Shown: positions 16,721 to 28,774, numbered from the stretch's first letter. The stretch is DNA of 64,000 nt from Nonomuraea cavernae (GCF_014646355.1 NZ_BMNH01000017.1:94537-158536); one strand, 5' to 3'. The notes: generated by a model not told the origin, from the sequence alone. Program-made: numbers and translations.

Positions 16721-18121
16721 TCAGCGGGCGGACAGCTCGGCCAGGATCTGCGGGCCGAGCTCGGTCACGTCGCCCGCGCCCATCGTCAGCACGATGTCGC
16801 CCGCCCGCGCGTGGGAGGCCGCCAGCGCGGGCACCGCGGCGCGGTCGGGCGCGTAGGCGACCCGCTCGGCCGGCAGCCGGACCCGGCCCGCCACCAGAGC
16901 GCCCGACACCCCCGGCTCGGGATCCTCGCGGGCGCCGTAGACGTCGAGCACGATGGCCACGTCGGCCAGGCCCAGCGCGGAGCCGAACTCGTCGGCGAAG
17001 AACCTGGTGCGGGAGTAGAGGTGCGGCTGGAAGATCGCGATGACCCGGCCGGTGCCCGAGTAGGAGGCCACCACGTCACGCGCGGCCCGCAGGTCGGCGG
17101 CCAGCTCGGTCGGGTGGTGGGCGTAGCTGTCGAACACGGCCACGCCGCCCGCCTCGCCCTTGGCCTCGAAGCGCCGCTTGGCCCCCGTGAAGGTCGCCAG
17201 CCCGTCTCTGATCTCCTCGAACGGCAGCCCCAGCTCCTCGGCCACGGCGATCACCGCGGTGGCGTTGAGCGCGTTGTGAGCCCCTGGCACGGGCAACCGG
17301 ACGTCGCCCCGGCCCTCGATGGTGAACAGGGTGCCGAACCCGTCGGGCCGCACGCCGCTCACCCGGACCTCGCCCGCCTCGCCGTAGGTGCGCACGCGTA
17401 CGCCCCGGGCCCGCGCGTGCTCGGCCAGCTCCACCGCTCCCGGGTCGTCGGCGCAGACGATGAGCAGCGACCCCACCCGGTCGGCGAACCGCTCGAAGCC
17501 GGCGTGCACCGCCCGCGGGTCGCCGTAGTTGTCGAGGTGGTCGGCCTCCACGTTGGTCACCACGGCGATGTCGGGCGCCAGCATGAGGAACGAGCCGTCG
17601 CTCTCGTCGGCCTCGGCGACGAAGACCTGGCCGGAACCCTCGTCGGCGCCGAGCCCGGTGGTCACGAGCTGGCCGCCGACGCAGTAGGACGGGTCGGCCC
17701 CGCACTTCTGCAGCGCCACGGTCAGCATCGAGGTGGTGGTGGTCTTGCCGTGGGTGCCCGCGATGGCGACGGCGGTGCGCCCGGCCATCACGGAGGCGAG
17801 CGCGGCGGCCCGCGGGATGACCCGCAGCCCCTGCTTGAGCGCCTCGCCCAGCTCAGGGTTGGAGTCGCGGATCGCGGTGGAGACCACCACGGTGTCGACG
17901 TTCTTGATGTGCGAGGCCGCGTGGCCGATGTGCACGGTCGCGCCCAGCTCGCGCAGCTCGACCACCTGGTCGGAGCTGCGGGAGTCGCTGCCGGACACCC
18001 GCACGCCGCGTTTGAGCAGGATGCGGGCGATGCCTGACATGCCGGCGCCGCCGATGCCGATGAAGTGCACGTTTCCGAGATCGCCCGCGGCGACGGGATC
18101 CACCAGCTTGACCAGGCTCAT
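16721..18121 (-). CDS. murC: UDP-N-acetylmuramate-L-alanine ligase
   Basis: The 466-residue first amino-acid ligase of peptidoglycan precursor synthesis. It has the N-terminal Rossmann motif HFIGIGGAGMSGIA, the ATP loop GTHGKTTTT, and central EADESDGSFL. The ATG at 18121 overlaps the murG stop (ATGA), which rejects a longer frame extending upstream. Confidence 0.96.
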   Translation of the reverse strand: MSLVKLVDPVAAGDLGNVHFIGIGGAGMSGIARILLKRGVRVSGSDSRSSDQVVELRELGATVHIGHAASHIKNVDTVVVSTAIRDSNPELGEALKQGLRVIPRAAALASVMAGRTAVAIAGTHGKTTTTSMLTVALQKCGADPSYCVGGQLVTTGLGADEGSGQVFVAEADESDGSFLMLAPDIAVVTNVEADHLDNYGDPRAVHAGFERFADRVGSLLIVCADDPGAVELAEHARARGVRVRTYGEAGEVRVSGVRPDGFGTLFTIEGRGDVRLPVPGAHNALNATAVIAVAEELGLPFEEIRDGLATFTGAKRRFEAKGEAGGVAVFDSYAHHPTELAADLRAARDVVASYSGTGRVIAIFQPHLYSRTRFFADEFGSALGLADVAIVLDVYGAREDPEPGVSGALVAGRVRLPAERVAYAPDRAAVPALAASHARAGDIVLTMGAGDVTELGPQILAELSAR

Positions 18122-19194
18122 CGGGCTATCTCCAACACTTTCCGCGCGAGCATGACATCGGCGTCCTTGCGCCCCAGCTTCGCGGCGGCTTCGGACATGA
18201 CGGCGACCCGCTCGGGGTCGCGCAGGATGGGCAGCACGTTCTGAATGATCCAATCGGGTGACAAGTTGGAATCGTCGACCATGAGGCCGCCGCCTCCCGC
18301 GGCGATGCGCTCGGAGTTGACGCGCTGCTCGCCGTTGCCGTGCGGCAGCGGCACATAGGCGGCGGGCAGTCCCACCGCGGTCAGCTCGGCGCAGGTGAGC
18401 GCGCCGCCGCGGCACAGTGCCAGGTCGGCGGCCGCGTAGGCGAGGTCCATCCGGTCGACGTAGGGCAGAAGGACGTACTGCGGGTCGCCGGGCGGCGGCT
18501 CGTGCTCGACGGTGTTCTTGGGACCGATCACGTGGAGCACCTGCACACCCGCCGCCCGCAGCGCGGGCGCGGCGGCGAGCGCGGCCTCGTTGATCGACCT
18601 CGCCCCCTGGGAGCCGCCGAACACGAGCAGCGTCGGCCGGTCGTTCTCCAGCCCGAACCAGGAACGGGCCTTGTCGCCCATGGACAGCCGGTCGAGCGTG
18701 ACGATCTCACGCCGCAGCGGGGTGCCGATGTAGGCCGACCCCGCCAGCGCGGCGTCGGGGAAGCCGGTGAAGACGTGCTCGGTGAGCCGCGCGCCCAGCC
18801 GGTTGGCCAGGCCCGGACGGGGATTGGCCTCGTGGACGACGATCGGCAGGCCGCGGCGCTTGGCCGCGAGGTAGGCGGGGGTCGCCACGTAGCCGCCGAA
18901 CCCGACGAGGACGTCGGCCGACACCCGGTCGAGGATCGCGGCCACCGCGTTGACCGCGCCCGCCAGCCGCCCCGGCACGGTCAGCAGCCGCGGCGTCATC
19001 GCCCTGGGCAGCGGCACCGCGGGCACCAGCTCCAGGTCGTAGCCCCTCGGGGGGATGAGCCGCGTCTCAAGCCCGCGCTCGGTGCCGACGCAGGTGATGC
19101 CGATGCCCGGGTCAAGCCGGCGCAGCGCGTCAGCAAGGGCGAGTGCGGGCTCGATGTGCCCGGCCGTCCCGCCACCGGCGAGGACCACCCTCAT
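18118..19194 (-). CDS. murG: MurG, lipid II-forming GlcNAc transferase
   Basis: A 358-residue GT-B glycosyltransferase that converts lipid I to lipid II at the inner membrane face. The N-terminal GGGTAGHIEPALALA loop and the C-domain FGGSQGARSINEA and CRGGALTCAEL motifs are all present. Its stop overlaps murC by four bases. It starts 11 bases after ftsW. Confidence 0.96.
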   Translation of the reverse strand: MRVVLAGGGTAGHIEPALALADALRRLDPGIGITCVGTERGLETRLIPPRGYDLELVPAVPLPRAMTPRLLTVPGRLAGAVNAVAAILDRVSADVLVGFGGYVATPAYLAAKRRGLPIVVHEANPRPGLANRLGARLTEHVFTGFPDAALAGSAYIGTPLRREIVTLDRLSMGDKARSWFGLENDRPTLLVFGGSQGARSINEAALAAAPALRAAGVQVLHVIGPKNTVEHEPPPGDPQYVLLPYVDRMDLAYAAADLALCRGGALTCAELTAVGLPAAYVPLPHGNGEQRVNSERIAAGGGGLMVDDSNLSPDWIIQNVLPILRDPERVAVMSEAAAKLGRKDADVMLARKVLEIAR

Positions 19195-19205
19195 GTCGAC
19201 TCCCT

Positions 19206-20489
19206 CTAACGTCTCGCTCGGCCTTTGTTCATGCCCCCCAGGCCAAGCCAGCTTAGGGCCCGTACGACTGGTCCGGGGCCACGCGCGGCCAGAGCTTCCC
19301 GCGCCCCGGGCTCACGTTTGGCGAACGACAGCAGCATGCCCAGCGCGGCCAGCGTGGGCAGCAGCGCCGAGCCGCCGTAGGACACCAGCGGCAACGGGAT
19401 GCCCGTGATGGGCAGCACGCCGAGCACGGCTCCGATGTTGACGATGCCCTGGCCGACGATCCAGGCCACGACGGCGGCGGCGGCGAGCCGGATGAAGGGG
19501 TCGTTGACCCGGCCGGCGACCCGCAGCCCGGCGTAGCCGAGCAGGCCGAAGAGCGTGATCACGACCAGCGTGCCCATCAGCCCCAGCTCCTCGCCGAGGA
19601 TGGCGAAGATGAAGTCGCTCTCGCCGTGCGGCAGCCAGCTCCACTTCGCCCTGCTGCTGCCCAGGCCGAGCCCGAACCAGCCGCCTGAGCCCATCGCGAT
19701 CTGCCCCTGTACGGCCTGGTATCCGGCACCCTGCGCGTCGGCCCAGGGGTCGAGGAACGCGCTGATGCGGGCCATCCGGTACGGCTCGACCCTGATCATG
19801 ATGACCGCGGCCAGCACGGCCAGCGCCATGATGCCGCCGAACAGCTTGATCGGCGCGCCCACCACCCACAGCAGCGACAGGAAGATCATGAGCAGCACCA
19901 GGGTGGTGCCGAGGTCGCGGCCGAGCATGACCATGACGGCCAGGATCGCGGTGCCGGGCATGAGCGGGATCAGCAGTTGCCGCCACTCGATGCGGCCCTG
20001 GCGGGCACGGCGGGCCAGCAGGTCGGCGCCCCACAGCGCGAGCCCGAGCTTGGCGGGCTCCGACGGCTGGATGGTGAACGGCCCCACGTAGATCCACCGC
20101 TGCGCGCCCAGCTCGGACGAGCCGATGAACAGCACCATGACCAGCGCGATGATCGACAGCGCCATCAGCGGATAGCCGGCCCAGCGGAAGAACCGGTGCG
20201 GCAGCCGGGAGCACGCCCACATGATGGGCACGCCGATGGCCGTCGACAGCGACTGCTTGATGAACCACGAGAACGGGCTGCCGGTCTTCGCCAGCGCCTC
20301 GATGCTGGAGGCGGACAGCACCATCATCAGCCCGAGCGCCAGCAGCAGCGCGCTGCACCCGATGATGAGGTAGTAGGTGGTCAGCGGCTTGCCCAGCAGC
20401 TCCTTCAGCGCGCCGCGCTGCTCTCGCAGCCATCCGGCCGGCCCCTCGACCGCGCTGCGCCGCGGCGCCTCCTCGGTCGTCGCGCTCAC
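19206..20489 (-). CDS. ftsW: FtsW, SEDS peptidoglycan polymerase
   Basis: A 427-residue SEDS-family protein with about ten membrane spans. Characteristic motifs are FTIQPSEPAKLGL, HGESDFIFAILGEELG and PLPLVSYGGSALL. It polymerises lipid II at the septum with FtsI as its partner. The GTG start overlaps the murD stop (GTGA). A ~30-residue charged N-terminal tail precedes the first span. Confidence 0.96.
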   Translation of the reverse strand: MSATTEEAPRRSAVEGPAGWLREQRGALKELLGKPLTTYYLIIGCSALLLALGLMMVLSASSIEALAKTGSPFSWFIKQSLSTAIGVPIMWACSRLPHRFFRWAGYPLMALSIIALVMVLFIGSSELGAQRWIYVGPFTIQPSEPAKLGLALWGADLLARRARQGRIEWRQLLIPLMPGTAILAVMVMLGRDLGTTLVLLMIFLSLLWVVGAPIKLFGGIMALAVLAAVIMIRVEPYRMARISAFLDPWADAQGAGYQAVQGQIAMGSGGWFGLGLGSSRAKWSWLPHGESDFIFAILGEELGLMGTLVVITLFGLLGYAGLRVAGRVNDPFIRLAAAAVVAWIVGQGIVNIGAVLGVLPITGIPLPLVSYGGSALLPTLAALGMLLSFAKREPGAREALAARGPGPVVRALSWLGLGGMNKGRARR

Positions 20490-21850
20490 GTCGCGGCCTT
20501 CAGCTCGCGTACGGCTCTCGCGAAGGCCTCCCCCCGCGCCGGGTAGTTGGCGAACATGTCGAGCGACGCGCCCGCCGGGGAGAGCAGCACGGTGTCACCC
20601 GGCGAGGCCAGCCGGGCGGCTTCGGAGACGACGTGGTTCATCACCCCAGTGTCTTGGCCCGAGATGTCCACGACGGGGATATTCGCGGCGTGTCGCGCGA
20701 GAGCTTCGGCGATCCGGCCGCGGTCGACGCCCAGCAGCACCGCGCCGCGCAGCCGGGGGGCGGCCCGGCGCACCAGCTCGTCGACGTCGGCGCCCTTGAG
20801 CTGGCCGCCCGCGATCCACACGATCGACGGGTAGGCCGACAGGGCGGCGGCAGCGGCGTGCGGATTGGTGGCCTTGGAGTCGTCGACGTAGTCGACCTCG
20901 CCGACCCGGTCGACGAGGGACATGCGGTGCGGGTCGGGCACGAAGTCGCGCAGCCCCTGGCGTACGGCCGCGGCCGGCACGCCCACGGTGCGGGCCAGCG
21001 CGGCGGCGGCCAGGGCGTTGGCCACGTTGTGCGGCGCGAACGGGTGCACGTCGCCCAGCGTGGCGAGCTCCTCGGCCTCCTCGACCGGGTCGTCGACGAA
21101 CGCCCGGTCGACCAGCAGGTCCTCGACCACGCCGAGCTGGCCGGGCCGGGGCACGAGCAGGGTGAAACCGACGGCTCCGGGACGCGGCCCGGCCAGCCGC
21201 GCCGCCTCGGGGTCGTCGGCGTTGTAGACCACGGTGCCCGCGCGCTCGAAGATCCGGGCCTTGGCCGCGGTGTAGGCCTCCATCGAGCCGTGCCAGTCGA
21301 GGTGGTCGGGCGCGACGTTCAGGATCGCGGCGGCGTGCGGGGCCAGGGTGCTCGACCAGTGGAGCTGGAAGCTCGACAGCTCCACCGCCAGCACGTCGTA
21401 CGGCTCGCCCACGGCCTCGATGACGGGCACGCCCACGTTGCCCACGGCGGCCGCCTGCCGGCCGGCGGCCAGCAGGATCGAGGTGAGCATGCGGACCACG
21501 GTGGTCTTGCCGTTGGTGCCGGTGAGCGCCAGCCAGGGAGCCGCCTGGGCGGGCCTCAGCCGCCAGGCCAGCTCGACCTCGCCCACCACCTCGACGCCCG
21601 CCTCCAGGGCGGCCGCGATCAGCGGGTGGTGCGGGGCCCAGCCGGTGGTGACCAGGCGGCCGACCCCCTCGGGCAGCTCCATCGGGCCGAAGCGGATCTC
21701 GACGCCGCGCCGGGCGAGCTCGGCCGCGGCGACGCGCTGCCGCTCGCCCTCCTCGGCCTCGACCACCACGACCGGCTCGCCCCGCGCGGCCAGCACCCTG
21801 GCCACCGCGGTGCCGGAGACGCCGAGGCCGGCGACGCAGGTGAGACTCAT
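20486..21850 (-). CDS. murD: UDP-MurNAc-L-Ala-D-Glu ligase
   Basis: A 454-residue ligase. The N-terminal dinucleotide-like motif is VAGLGVSGTAVARVL, the ATP loop GTNGKTTVV, and NVAPDHLDWHGSM follows. ATG at 21850 overlaps the mraY stop (ATGA). A longer frame upstream lies wholly within mraY and was rejected. Confidence 0.96.
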   Translation of the reverse strand: MSLTCVAGLGVSGTAVARVLAARGEPVVVVEAEEGERQRVAAAELARRGVEIRFGPMELPEGVGRLVTTGWAPHHPLIAAALEAGVEVVGEVELAWRLRPAQAAPWLALTGTNGKTTVVRMLTSILLAAGRQAAAVGNVGVPVIEAVGEPYDVLAVELSSFQLHWSSTLAPHAAAILNVAPDHLDWHGSMEAYTAAKARIFERAGTVVYNADDPEAARLAGPRPGAVGFTLLVPRPGQLGVVEDLLVDRAFVDDPVEEAEELATLGDVHPFAPHNVANALAAAALARTVGVPAAAVRQGLRDFVPDPHRMSLVDRVGEVDYVDDSKATNPHAAAAALSAYPSIVWIAGGQLKGADVDELVRRAAPRLRGAVLLGVDRGRIAEALARHAANIPVVDISGQDTGVMNHVVSEAARLASPGDTVLLSPAGASLDMFANYPARGEAFARAVRELKAAT

Positions 21851-22904
21851 GCCTTGGGCATCCACTCGACGTAGAACAGGCCGAGGCCGAGGGCGGCGCA
21901 CAGCATGGCGATCAGCCAGAAGCGGACCACGATCGTGGTCTCCGCCCAGCCCTTCAGCTCGAAGTGGTGCTGCAGCGGCGCCATCCTGAACACCCGTTTG
22001 CCGGTCATCTTGAAGAAGCCGACCTGGATGATCACCGACAGCGTGATGATCACGCAGAGCCCGGCGAGGATGATCAGCAGCAGCTGGGTGCGGGTGGCGA
22101 TGGCCAGGCCCGCCAGCACGCCGCCGAGCGCCAGCGACCCGGTGTCGCCCATGAAGATCTTGGCCGGAGGCGCGTTCCACCACAGGAACCCGATCAGCGC
22201 CCCGAGCACCGCGGCGGCCACCACGGCCAGGTCGAGCGGATCTCGCACCCAGTAGCAGTTGGGGCCGAGCTGGTCGATGCAGTTGTTGCGGAGCTGCCAG
22301 TTGCCGATCAGCACGTAGGCGGCCAGCACCACGCCGGTCGCGCCGCTGGCCAGGCCGTCGAGACCGTCGGTGAGGTTGACCGCGTTGGAGAAGCCGACGA
22401 TCATCACGAGCACCCAGATGGTGAAGCCCACGATGCCGATCGACGACGGCCCGAAGTCACGCAGGAACGACAGCCGGGTCTCGGCCGGGGTGATGCCGTA
22501 GACATTGGGCTGCCGGGTCACCAGCACCGCGAAGATCGCGCCGACGACGAGCTGGCCGAGCGCCTTGGCGCCGCTGCGCAGGCCGAGACTGCGCTGCTTG
22601 TAGATCTTGATGAAGTCGTCGAGGAAGCCGACCGCGCCGAGCCCCGTCATCAGGAACAGCACGAGCAGTCCCGAGACCGTCGGCGGCGTCAGCGTCGCGA
22701 GGTGGGAGCCGCCGTAGGCGAGCAGCGAGGCCAGCACGATCACCGTGCCGCCCATGGTGGGGGTGCCGCGCTTGTCGTAGTGGCCCGACGGGCCCTCCTC
22801 GCGGATCTCCTGGCCGTAACCCCGCCGGGAGAACAGCCGGATGGCCAGAGGTGTCCCGAGCATCGACAGGATCAACCCGACCGCACCGGCGATGATGATG
22901 TTGG

Positions 22905-22908
<4 letters not shown>
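21847..22908 (-). CDS. mraY: MraY, lipid I-forming translocase
   Basis: A 353-residue multi-span enzyme transferring phospho-MurNAc-pentapeptide to undecaprenyl phosphate. Motifs visible are DKRGTPTMGG, NLTDGLDGLASG (catalytic Asp cluster), GDTGSLALGG and APLQHHFELKGW. The GTG start overlaps the murF stop (GTGA). Confidence 0.97.
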
Positions 22909-24322
<1,414 letters not shown>

Positions 24323-24326
<4 letters not shown>

Positions 24327-25873
24327 GCGTGCTTCCTGCTTTCCTTGCGTGCGTCGATCGCTGCGGCGACCACTTCGCGATCGTCGAAGGGGATCACCTC
24401 GCCTGAAACGTACTGGCCCTGCTCGTGACCCTTGCCTGCCACGACGATCACGTCGCCGCGTCCGGCCCGGCCGATCGCCAGACTGATCGCGTCCGCGCGG
24501 TCGGGCTCAATGATCACATGGGCGCGGTCGTGCCGGGGAACGCGGAGCGCTCCCTCCATCATCGCGGCCAGGATGTCCAGAGGATCCTCGGAGCGAGGGT
24601 TGTCGCTCGTGAAAATCGCCACATCCGCCAGCCGCGCGGCCGCCTCGCCCATGAGCGGGCGCTTGCCGGTGTCCCGGTCGCCGCCGCAGCCGAGGACGAC
24701 CGTGAGGGTGCCGGCCGTCACCTCTCGCAGCGAGCGCAGCACCGACTCGACCGCTCCCGGTTTGTGAGAGTAGTCGACGACGGCCTGGAAGTCGTCACCG
24801 GCGGCCGTCACCCGCTCCATGCGGCCGGGCACCCCGGTGAGGGTGCCGACGCCGTGGACCGCCGTCTGCAGCGGCACTCCCGCCTCGACCAGCGTGACGA
24901 TCGCGCCGAGCGCGTTGGCGACGTTGAACGGGCCGGGCAGCGAGATCTGCGCGTCGGCCTCGACGCCGCCGGGACCGAGCACCCGGAAGGTGCTGCCGTC
25001 GGCGCCGAGCCGGGTGTCGACCGCCCGCCACGCGGCGCCGGGATCGCCCAGCGCGGAGAAGGTGGTCATCGGCACCTTGGCCCGGCCCAGCAGCTCGCGG
25101 CCGTGCGGGTCGTCGAGGTTGGTCACCCCGGTGCGGCAGAGCTCGGGCTGGAACAGCCTCACCTTCGCCGCGTAGTAGTCGTCGAAGTCCTTGTGGAAGT
25201 CGAGGTGGTCCTGCGACAGGTTGGTGAACAGGGCCACGTCGTAGAAGACTCCGTCGACCCGGCCGAGCGCGAGCGCGTGGCTGGAGACCTCCATGGCGGC
25301 GGCAGTGACGCCCCGCTCGCGCATCAGGGCGAACAGGCCGTGCAGATCGGACGCCTCCGGGGTGGTCAGCCGGGGCTCGAAACGGACCTCGCCCGCGTGG
25401 ATCTCGACGCCGCCGACCAGCCCCGTGACGTGGCCCGCGGCGCGCAGCCCGGCCTCGATCAGGAACGTGGTGGTGGACTTGCCGCTGGTGCCGGTCACGC
25501 CGAGCACCTGGATCTCCTGTGCCGGCCGGCCGTAGACCCAGGAGGCGACCTGGCCGAGCACGGCGCGCGGATCGGGCACGACCAGCACCGGCAGCCCGGT
25601 CGCGACGGCCTCGGCGCGCCCCTCGGGGTCGGTCAGCACGGCGACCGCGCCGGCGGCCATGGCCTGCGCGGAGAAGCGGGCGCCGTGGACCTGGCCGCCG
25701 CGCAGCGCGACGTAGAGGTCTCCGCGCCTGACCTCGCGGGAGTCGATGGTGACACCGGTCAGCGCGGCGTGGGGCGATCTCGACGAGCCGGAATCGGCGT
25801 CGAGCATGGTCGCCAGCCCGGTCAGCGGGCGGGGCGGACTGGTCGTTGGACGCATAGACGACGGGGGACGCAC
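24323..25873 (-). CDS. murE: MurE, UDP-MurNAc-dipeptide meso-DAP ligase
   Basis: A 516-residue ligase adding the third stem amino acid. The ATP loop is GTSGKSTTT. The substrate-recognition motif DNPRSEDP (residues ~405-412) is the version for meso-diaminopimelate, predicting mDAP-type wall chemistry. The GTG start at 25873 has AAAGG 12 bases upstream; an ATG six codons later is a weaker alternative. Confidence 0.95.
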
Positions 25874-25895
25874 GGCGGCAGCGTACCTTTCCTGG

Positions 25896-28277
25896 TCACT
25901 GTCCCGCGCGCGTCCGCACCGAAGGCGCGGCCGAGCCCGTCGGAGGAATCTTCTTGCTCTTGATGGCGAACGTCATCACATCCTTGAACACGGGGGCCGC
26001 CAGCTGCCCGCCGAAGTGGCCGTTCTTCGGGTTCTGCAGCACCGAGAGCACCACCAGCCGGGGCGCGTCCGCGGGGCTGAAACCCACGAAGGAGGCCGTG
26101 TAGCCGTCGTAACGGCCGAGCTGCTGATCGTAGCGGTCGGCGGTGCCGGTCTTGCCCGCCACCCGGTATCCGGGGATCGCCGCCAGCTCACCGGTGCCCT
26201 CGGCGCTCACCGCGAGCTCGAGCATCGCCGTGATCTCCTTGGCGGTCTTCTCGCTCACCACCCTGGTCTGCTTTCCGGGCGGTGCGGCCACGAACCTGCC
26301 CGAGGCGTCGGTGCTGCCGGCGACGATCCGCGGCTCGATCCTGACGCCGCCGTTGGCGATCGTCTGGTATACGCTGGCCATCTGCAGCGCGGTCACCGAG
26401 ACGCCCTGGCCGTAGGCGACCGTGCAGCTCTGGCTGCCCGACCACTTGCGGTAGTCGGGCAGCAGGCCCGCCTCCTCGCCCGGCACTCCGCCGCCCGGCT
26501 TCGCGCCGAAGCCGAACGCCTTGAGCATCCGGTGGAGGCGCTCACTGCCGACCTCGCGGGCCGCCATGATGGTGGCGACGTTGCTGGACTGGGCCATGGC
26601 CTCGCGGAAGGTCATCGACTGCGGCGGGTGCGGGTGGGCGTCGTGCAGCACCCGGTCGGCGCACTTGATGTTGTCCTTGACCTGGAAGACCGTGTCGGGG
26701 TGCACCTTGCCCGCCTCCAGGGCGGCGGCCGCGGTGATCACCTTGTTGGTGCTGCCGGGCTCGAACACGTCGGCCACGGCCTTGTTGATGTACTGGATCG
26801 AGGAGGCCGCGCGCCAGTTGTTGAGGTCGAGCTCGGGCGAGTTGGCCATGGCGATGATCTGGGCGGTGCGCACGTCCATGACGATGACGGTCCCGCTGCT
26901 CGCGCCCGCTTCCTTGGTCTGCTCGGCGATGGCCTCCTGGGCCGCCCACTGGATGTCGCGGTCGATGGTCAGCCGCAGGTCGCGCCCGTCGACGGGGGCG
27001 GTGCGCTGGCTGCTGGTCATCGGGATGCGCTGCTGGTCTCGGCCCGTCTCGACGCGCTGCTTGCCGTCACGGCCGGCCAGCAGGGAGTTGTTGGCCCCCT
27101 CGAGACCGGCCAGGCCCTTCTCCTCGTCGCCGACGAAGCCGATGAGGCTGCCCGCCAGGTCGCCCGCGGGGTAGTCACGGCGGTAGGTCTTCTTCGCGGT
27201 CAACGTGGGCACGCGCGCCTTCAGCAGGGCGGCCGCGGTGACCGGGGGGACATCGCGGGCCAGCAGTTGGTAGCGGGTGTCGGTGCGGGCCAGCTTGGCG
27301 GTGATCTCCTGCACCGGCTTCCCGAGATGGGACGCGATGACGGAGGCGACGGCCGACCGGGCGGCGGGCGGCACCTTGGTGGGGTCGATGGCGATCTCCC
27401 TGGCCTCCAGGGTGACGGCCAGGGGATGACCGTTGACGTCGGTGATCGTGCCACGCTTGGCCGGGATGTCCTCGACGTGCACCCGCTGGCGGGCCGCGGC
27501 CGCCTCGTAGACCTTGGCATCGAGGCCCTGCATCTGGATCAGCCGGCCCGCGAAGATCGACAGGATGAACGTCATGCCGATCAGGCCGATGTTGATCCTC
27601 CGGCGCGGGCTGCCCAGCCGCAGGATGAGCGGCGGCCTGGGCGGGCGTGGCGGCGCGGGCGGGCGGCGCGGCGGACATGGCGGGCCGTCGCCGCGCCACG
27701 GCATGCGCCCCGGGCCCGGGACCCGCTCGCGCGATCCGCCTGAGCCCTCCTGGGCGGAACGGCTCCGCGCGCCGTCGGTGTCCTGCCTGGCACGCGACCG
27801 GCTCCCGGAGCCGGCGGCGTCCGGGCGGGAGCGCCCGTCACGAGTGCGGGAGGCGGGGGCTTCGGGGCGTGCCTGAGCGCGGCTGTCACGGGTGCGGGAC
27901 GCAGAGAGGTCGGGGCGTGCCTGAGGGCGGTCGTCGCGCCCCTGGGCGGTGCGGTCCCTGGCGCGGTCGGAGCCGTCGCGAGCCGCTCTGCGGGGGCCGT
28001 CGGACCGGGGACGCCGGTCGTCGGCGGGATCCTGGGGCGGCCGGTTGCGGTCGGCCGGGCTGCTGCCGAAGGGAAGGTCGAAAGGGTCGGGCTGCTTCCT
28101 GGGGTCGTGCGGGCCATCGGAGGGCGGCCGGCCCGCCCCCTCCGAGCGGGCCGACCCACCGCCCTGGCGGCCGGTCCGGCCGGGGCCGCCCGGCGTACGG
28201 CGAGCGGCGCCGGGCCCTCCCTGGGAGCCGGCGCCGCCGCGGCCGGGACCCTGCCCCCTGCCGCCTGTCTCCCTCAC
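25896..28277 (-). CDS. ftsI: FtsI, septal penicillin-binding protein with long Arg-rich N-terminus
   Basis: A 793-residue class B PBP (PBP3), the septal transpeptidase paired with FtsW. Active-site motifs are STNK (catalytic Ser, in EPGSTNKVITA), SSN and KTGTADR. The membrane span (INIGLIGMTFILSIFAG) begins only near residue 228. Before it lies a cytoplasmic tail rich in Arg, Gly, Pro and Asp with repeated RTRD units, far longer than in most homologues. The GTG start overlaps the ftsL stop (GTGA), which supports the long form. Confidence 0.93.
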   Translation of the reverse strand: MRETGGRGQGPGRGGAGSQGGPGAARRTPGGPGRTGRQGGGSARSEGAGRPPSDGPHDPRKQPDPFDLPFGSSPADRNRPPQDPADDRRPRSDGPRRAARDGSDRARDRTAQGRDDRPQARPDLSASRTRDSRAQARPEAPASRTRDGRSRPDAAGSGSRSRARQDTDGARSRSAQEGSGGSRERVPGPGRMPWRGDGPPCPPRRPPAPPRPPRPPLILRLGSPRRRINIGLIGMTFILSIFAGRLIQMQGLDAKVYEAAAARQRVHVEDIPAKRGTITDVNGHPLAVTLEAREIAIDPTKVPPAARSAVASVIASHLGKPVQEITAKLARTDTRYQLLARDVPPVTAAALLKARVPTLTAKKTYRRDYPAGDLAGSLIGFVGDEEKGLAGLEGANNSLLAGRDGKQRVETGRDQQRIPMTSSQRTAPVDGRDLRLTIDRDIQWAAQEAIAEQTKEAGASSGTVIVMDVRTAQIIAMANSPELDLNNWRAASSIQYINKAVADVFEPGSTNKVITAAAALEAGKVHPDTVFQVKDNIKCADRVLHDAHPHPPQSMTFREAMAQSSNVATIMAAREVGSERLHRMLKAFGFGAKPGGGVPGEEAGLLPDYRKWSGSQSCTVAYGQGVSVTALQMASVYQTIANGGVRIEPRIVAGSTDASGRFVAAPPGKQTRVVSEKTAKEITAMLELAVSAEGTGELAAIPGYRVAGKTGTADRYDQQLGRYDGYTASFVGFSPADAPRLVVLSVLQNPKNGHFGGQLAAPVFKDVMTFAIKSKKIPPTGSAAPSVRTRAGQ

Positions 28278-28774
28278 CGTGTCTGGCCCACCCGGTCAGC
28301 GTCGTCGGTGGCGCCGGGCAGCGGGTTGACGTGCTTCCAGTCGCGGCTGAGATTCTGCCTCTCGGCCCCTTCGGAGATGGCGCCGGGCTGCGTGAGCTTC
28401 TGGATCCGCTGCGCGACCTCCTCGTTCTGCAGTCGCGCGGTGGCGATCTCCTCGCGGAGCGTGGTCGCGGTGATCGAGTCCTGGGCGAGCACGGTGTTGA
28501 GCAGCAGCAGGCTCACCAGGCCGCCACAGAGCAGGCCGAGGACCAGCAGCACGAACGGGGCGCGCTGGCGCCGCCGCGAGGGCTGCCGGCCGGCCTCGGG
28601 CCGGGACGGGCGCGCCTCGGGCACGGGCGTGTCGGCCGCCGGGCGTGGCCGCGGGATGGGCTTGGACTGCTGCGGCACACCGGGCCTGCGCCGGGTCCTC
28701 GGCCCAGTCGTGGGCACGGCGCCGCGGGCGGGCGCGCCCCGCCTGGTCTCCTGCTCAGTCCTGGTCGTCAACAC
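28274..28774 (-). CDS. ftsL: FtsL-type septum protein
   Basis: A 166-residue bitopic protein in the FtsL position between rsmH and ftsI. A ~70-residue basic Pro/Arg-rich tail precedes one span (FVLLVLGLLCGGLVSLLLLN). A short extracytoplasmic coiled coil (SITATTLREEIATARLQNEEV) follows, which should pair with a DivIC/FtsB partner. Sequence similarity in this family is low, so position and topology carry the call. GTG start with GAGAGG upstream; overlaps rsmH by 20 bases. Confidence 0.82.
   Translation of the reverse strand: MLTTRTEQETRRGAPARGAVPTTGPRTRRRPGVPQQSKPIPRPRPAADTPVPEARPSRPEAGRQPSRRRQRAPFVLLVLGLLCGGLVSLLLLNTVLAQDSITATTLREEIATARLQNEEVAQRIQKLTQPGAISEGAERQNLSRDWKHVNPLPGATDDADRVGQTR

Noticed and set aside
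25746..27743. A 665-codon plus-strand frame opposite murE/ftsI
   Set aside because: Antisense artefact; both real genes on the minus strand have full family motifs and coupling overlaps.
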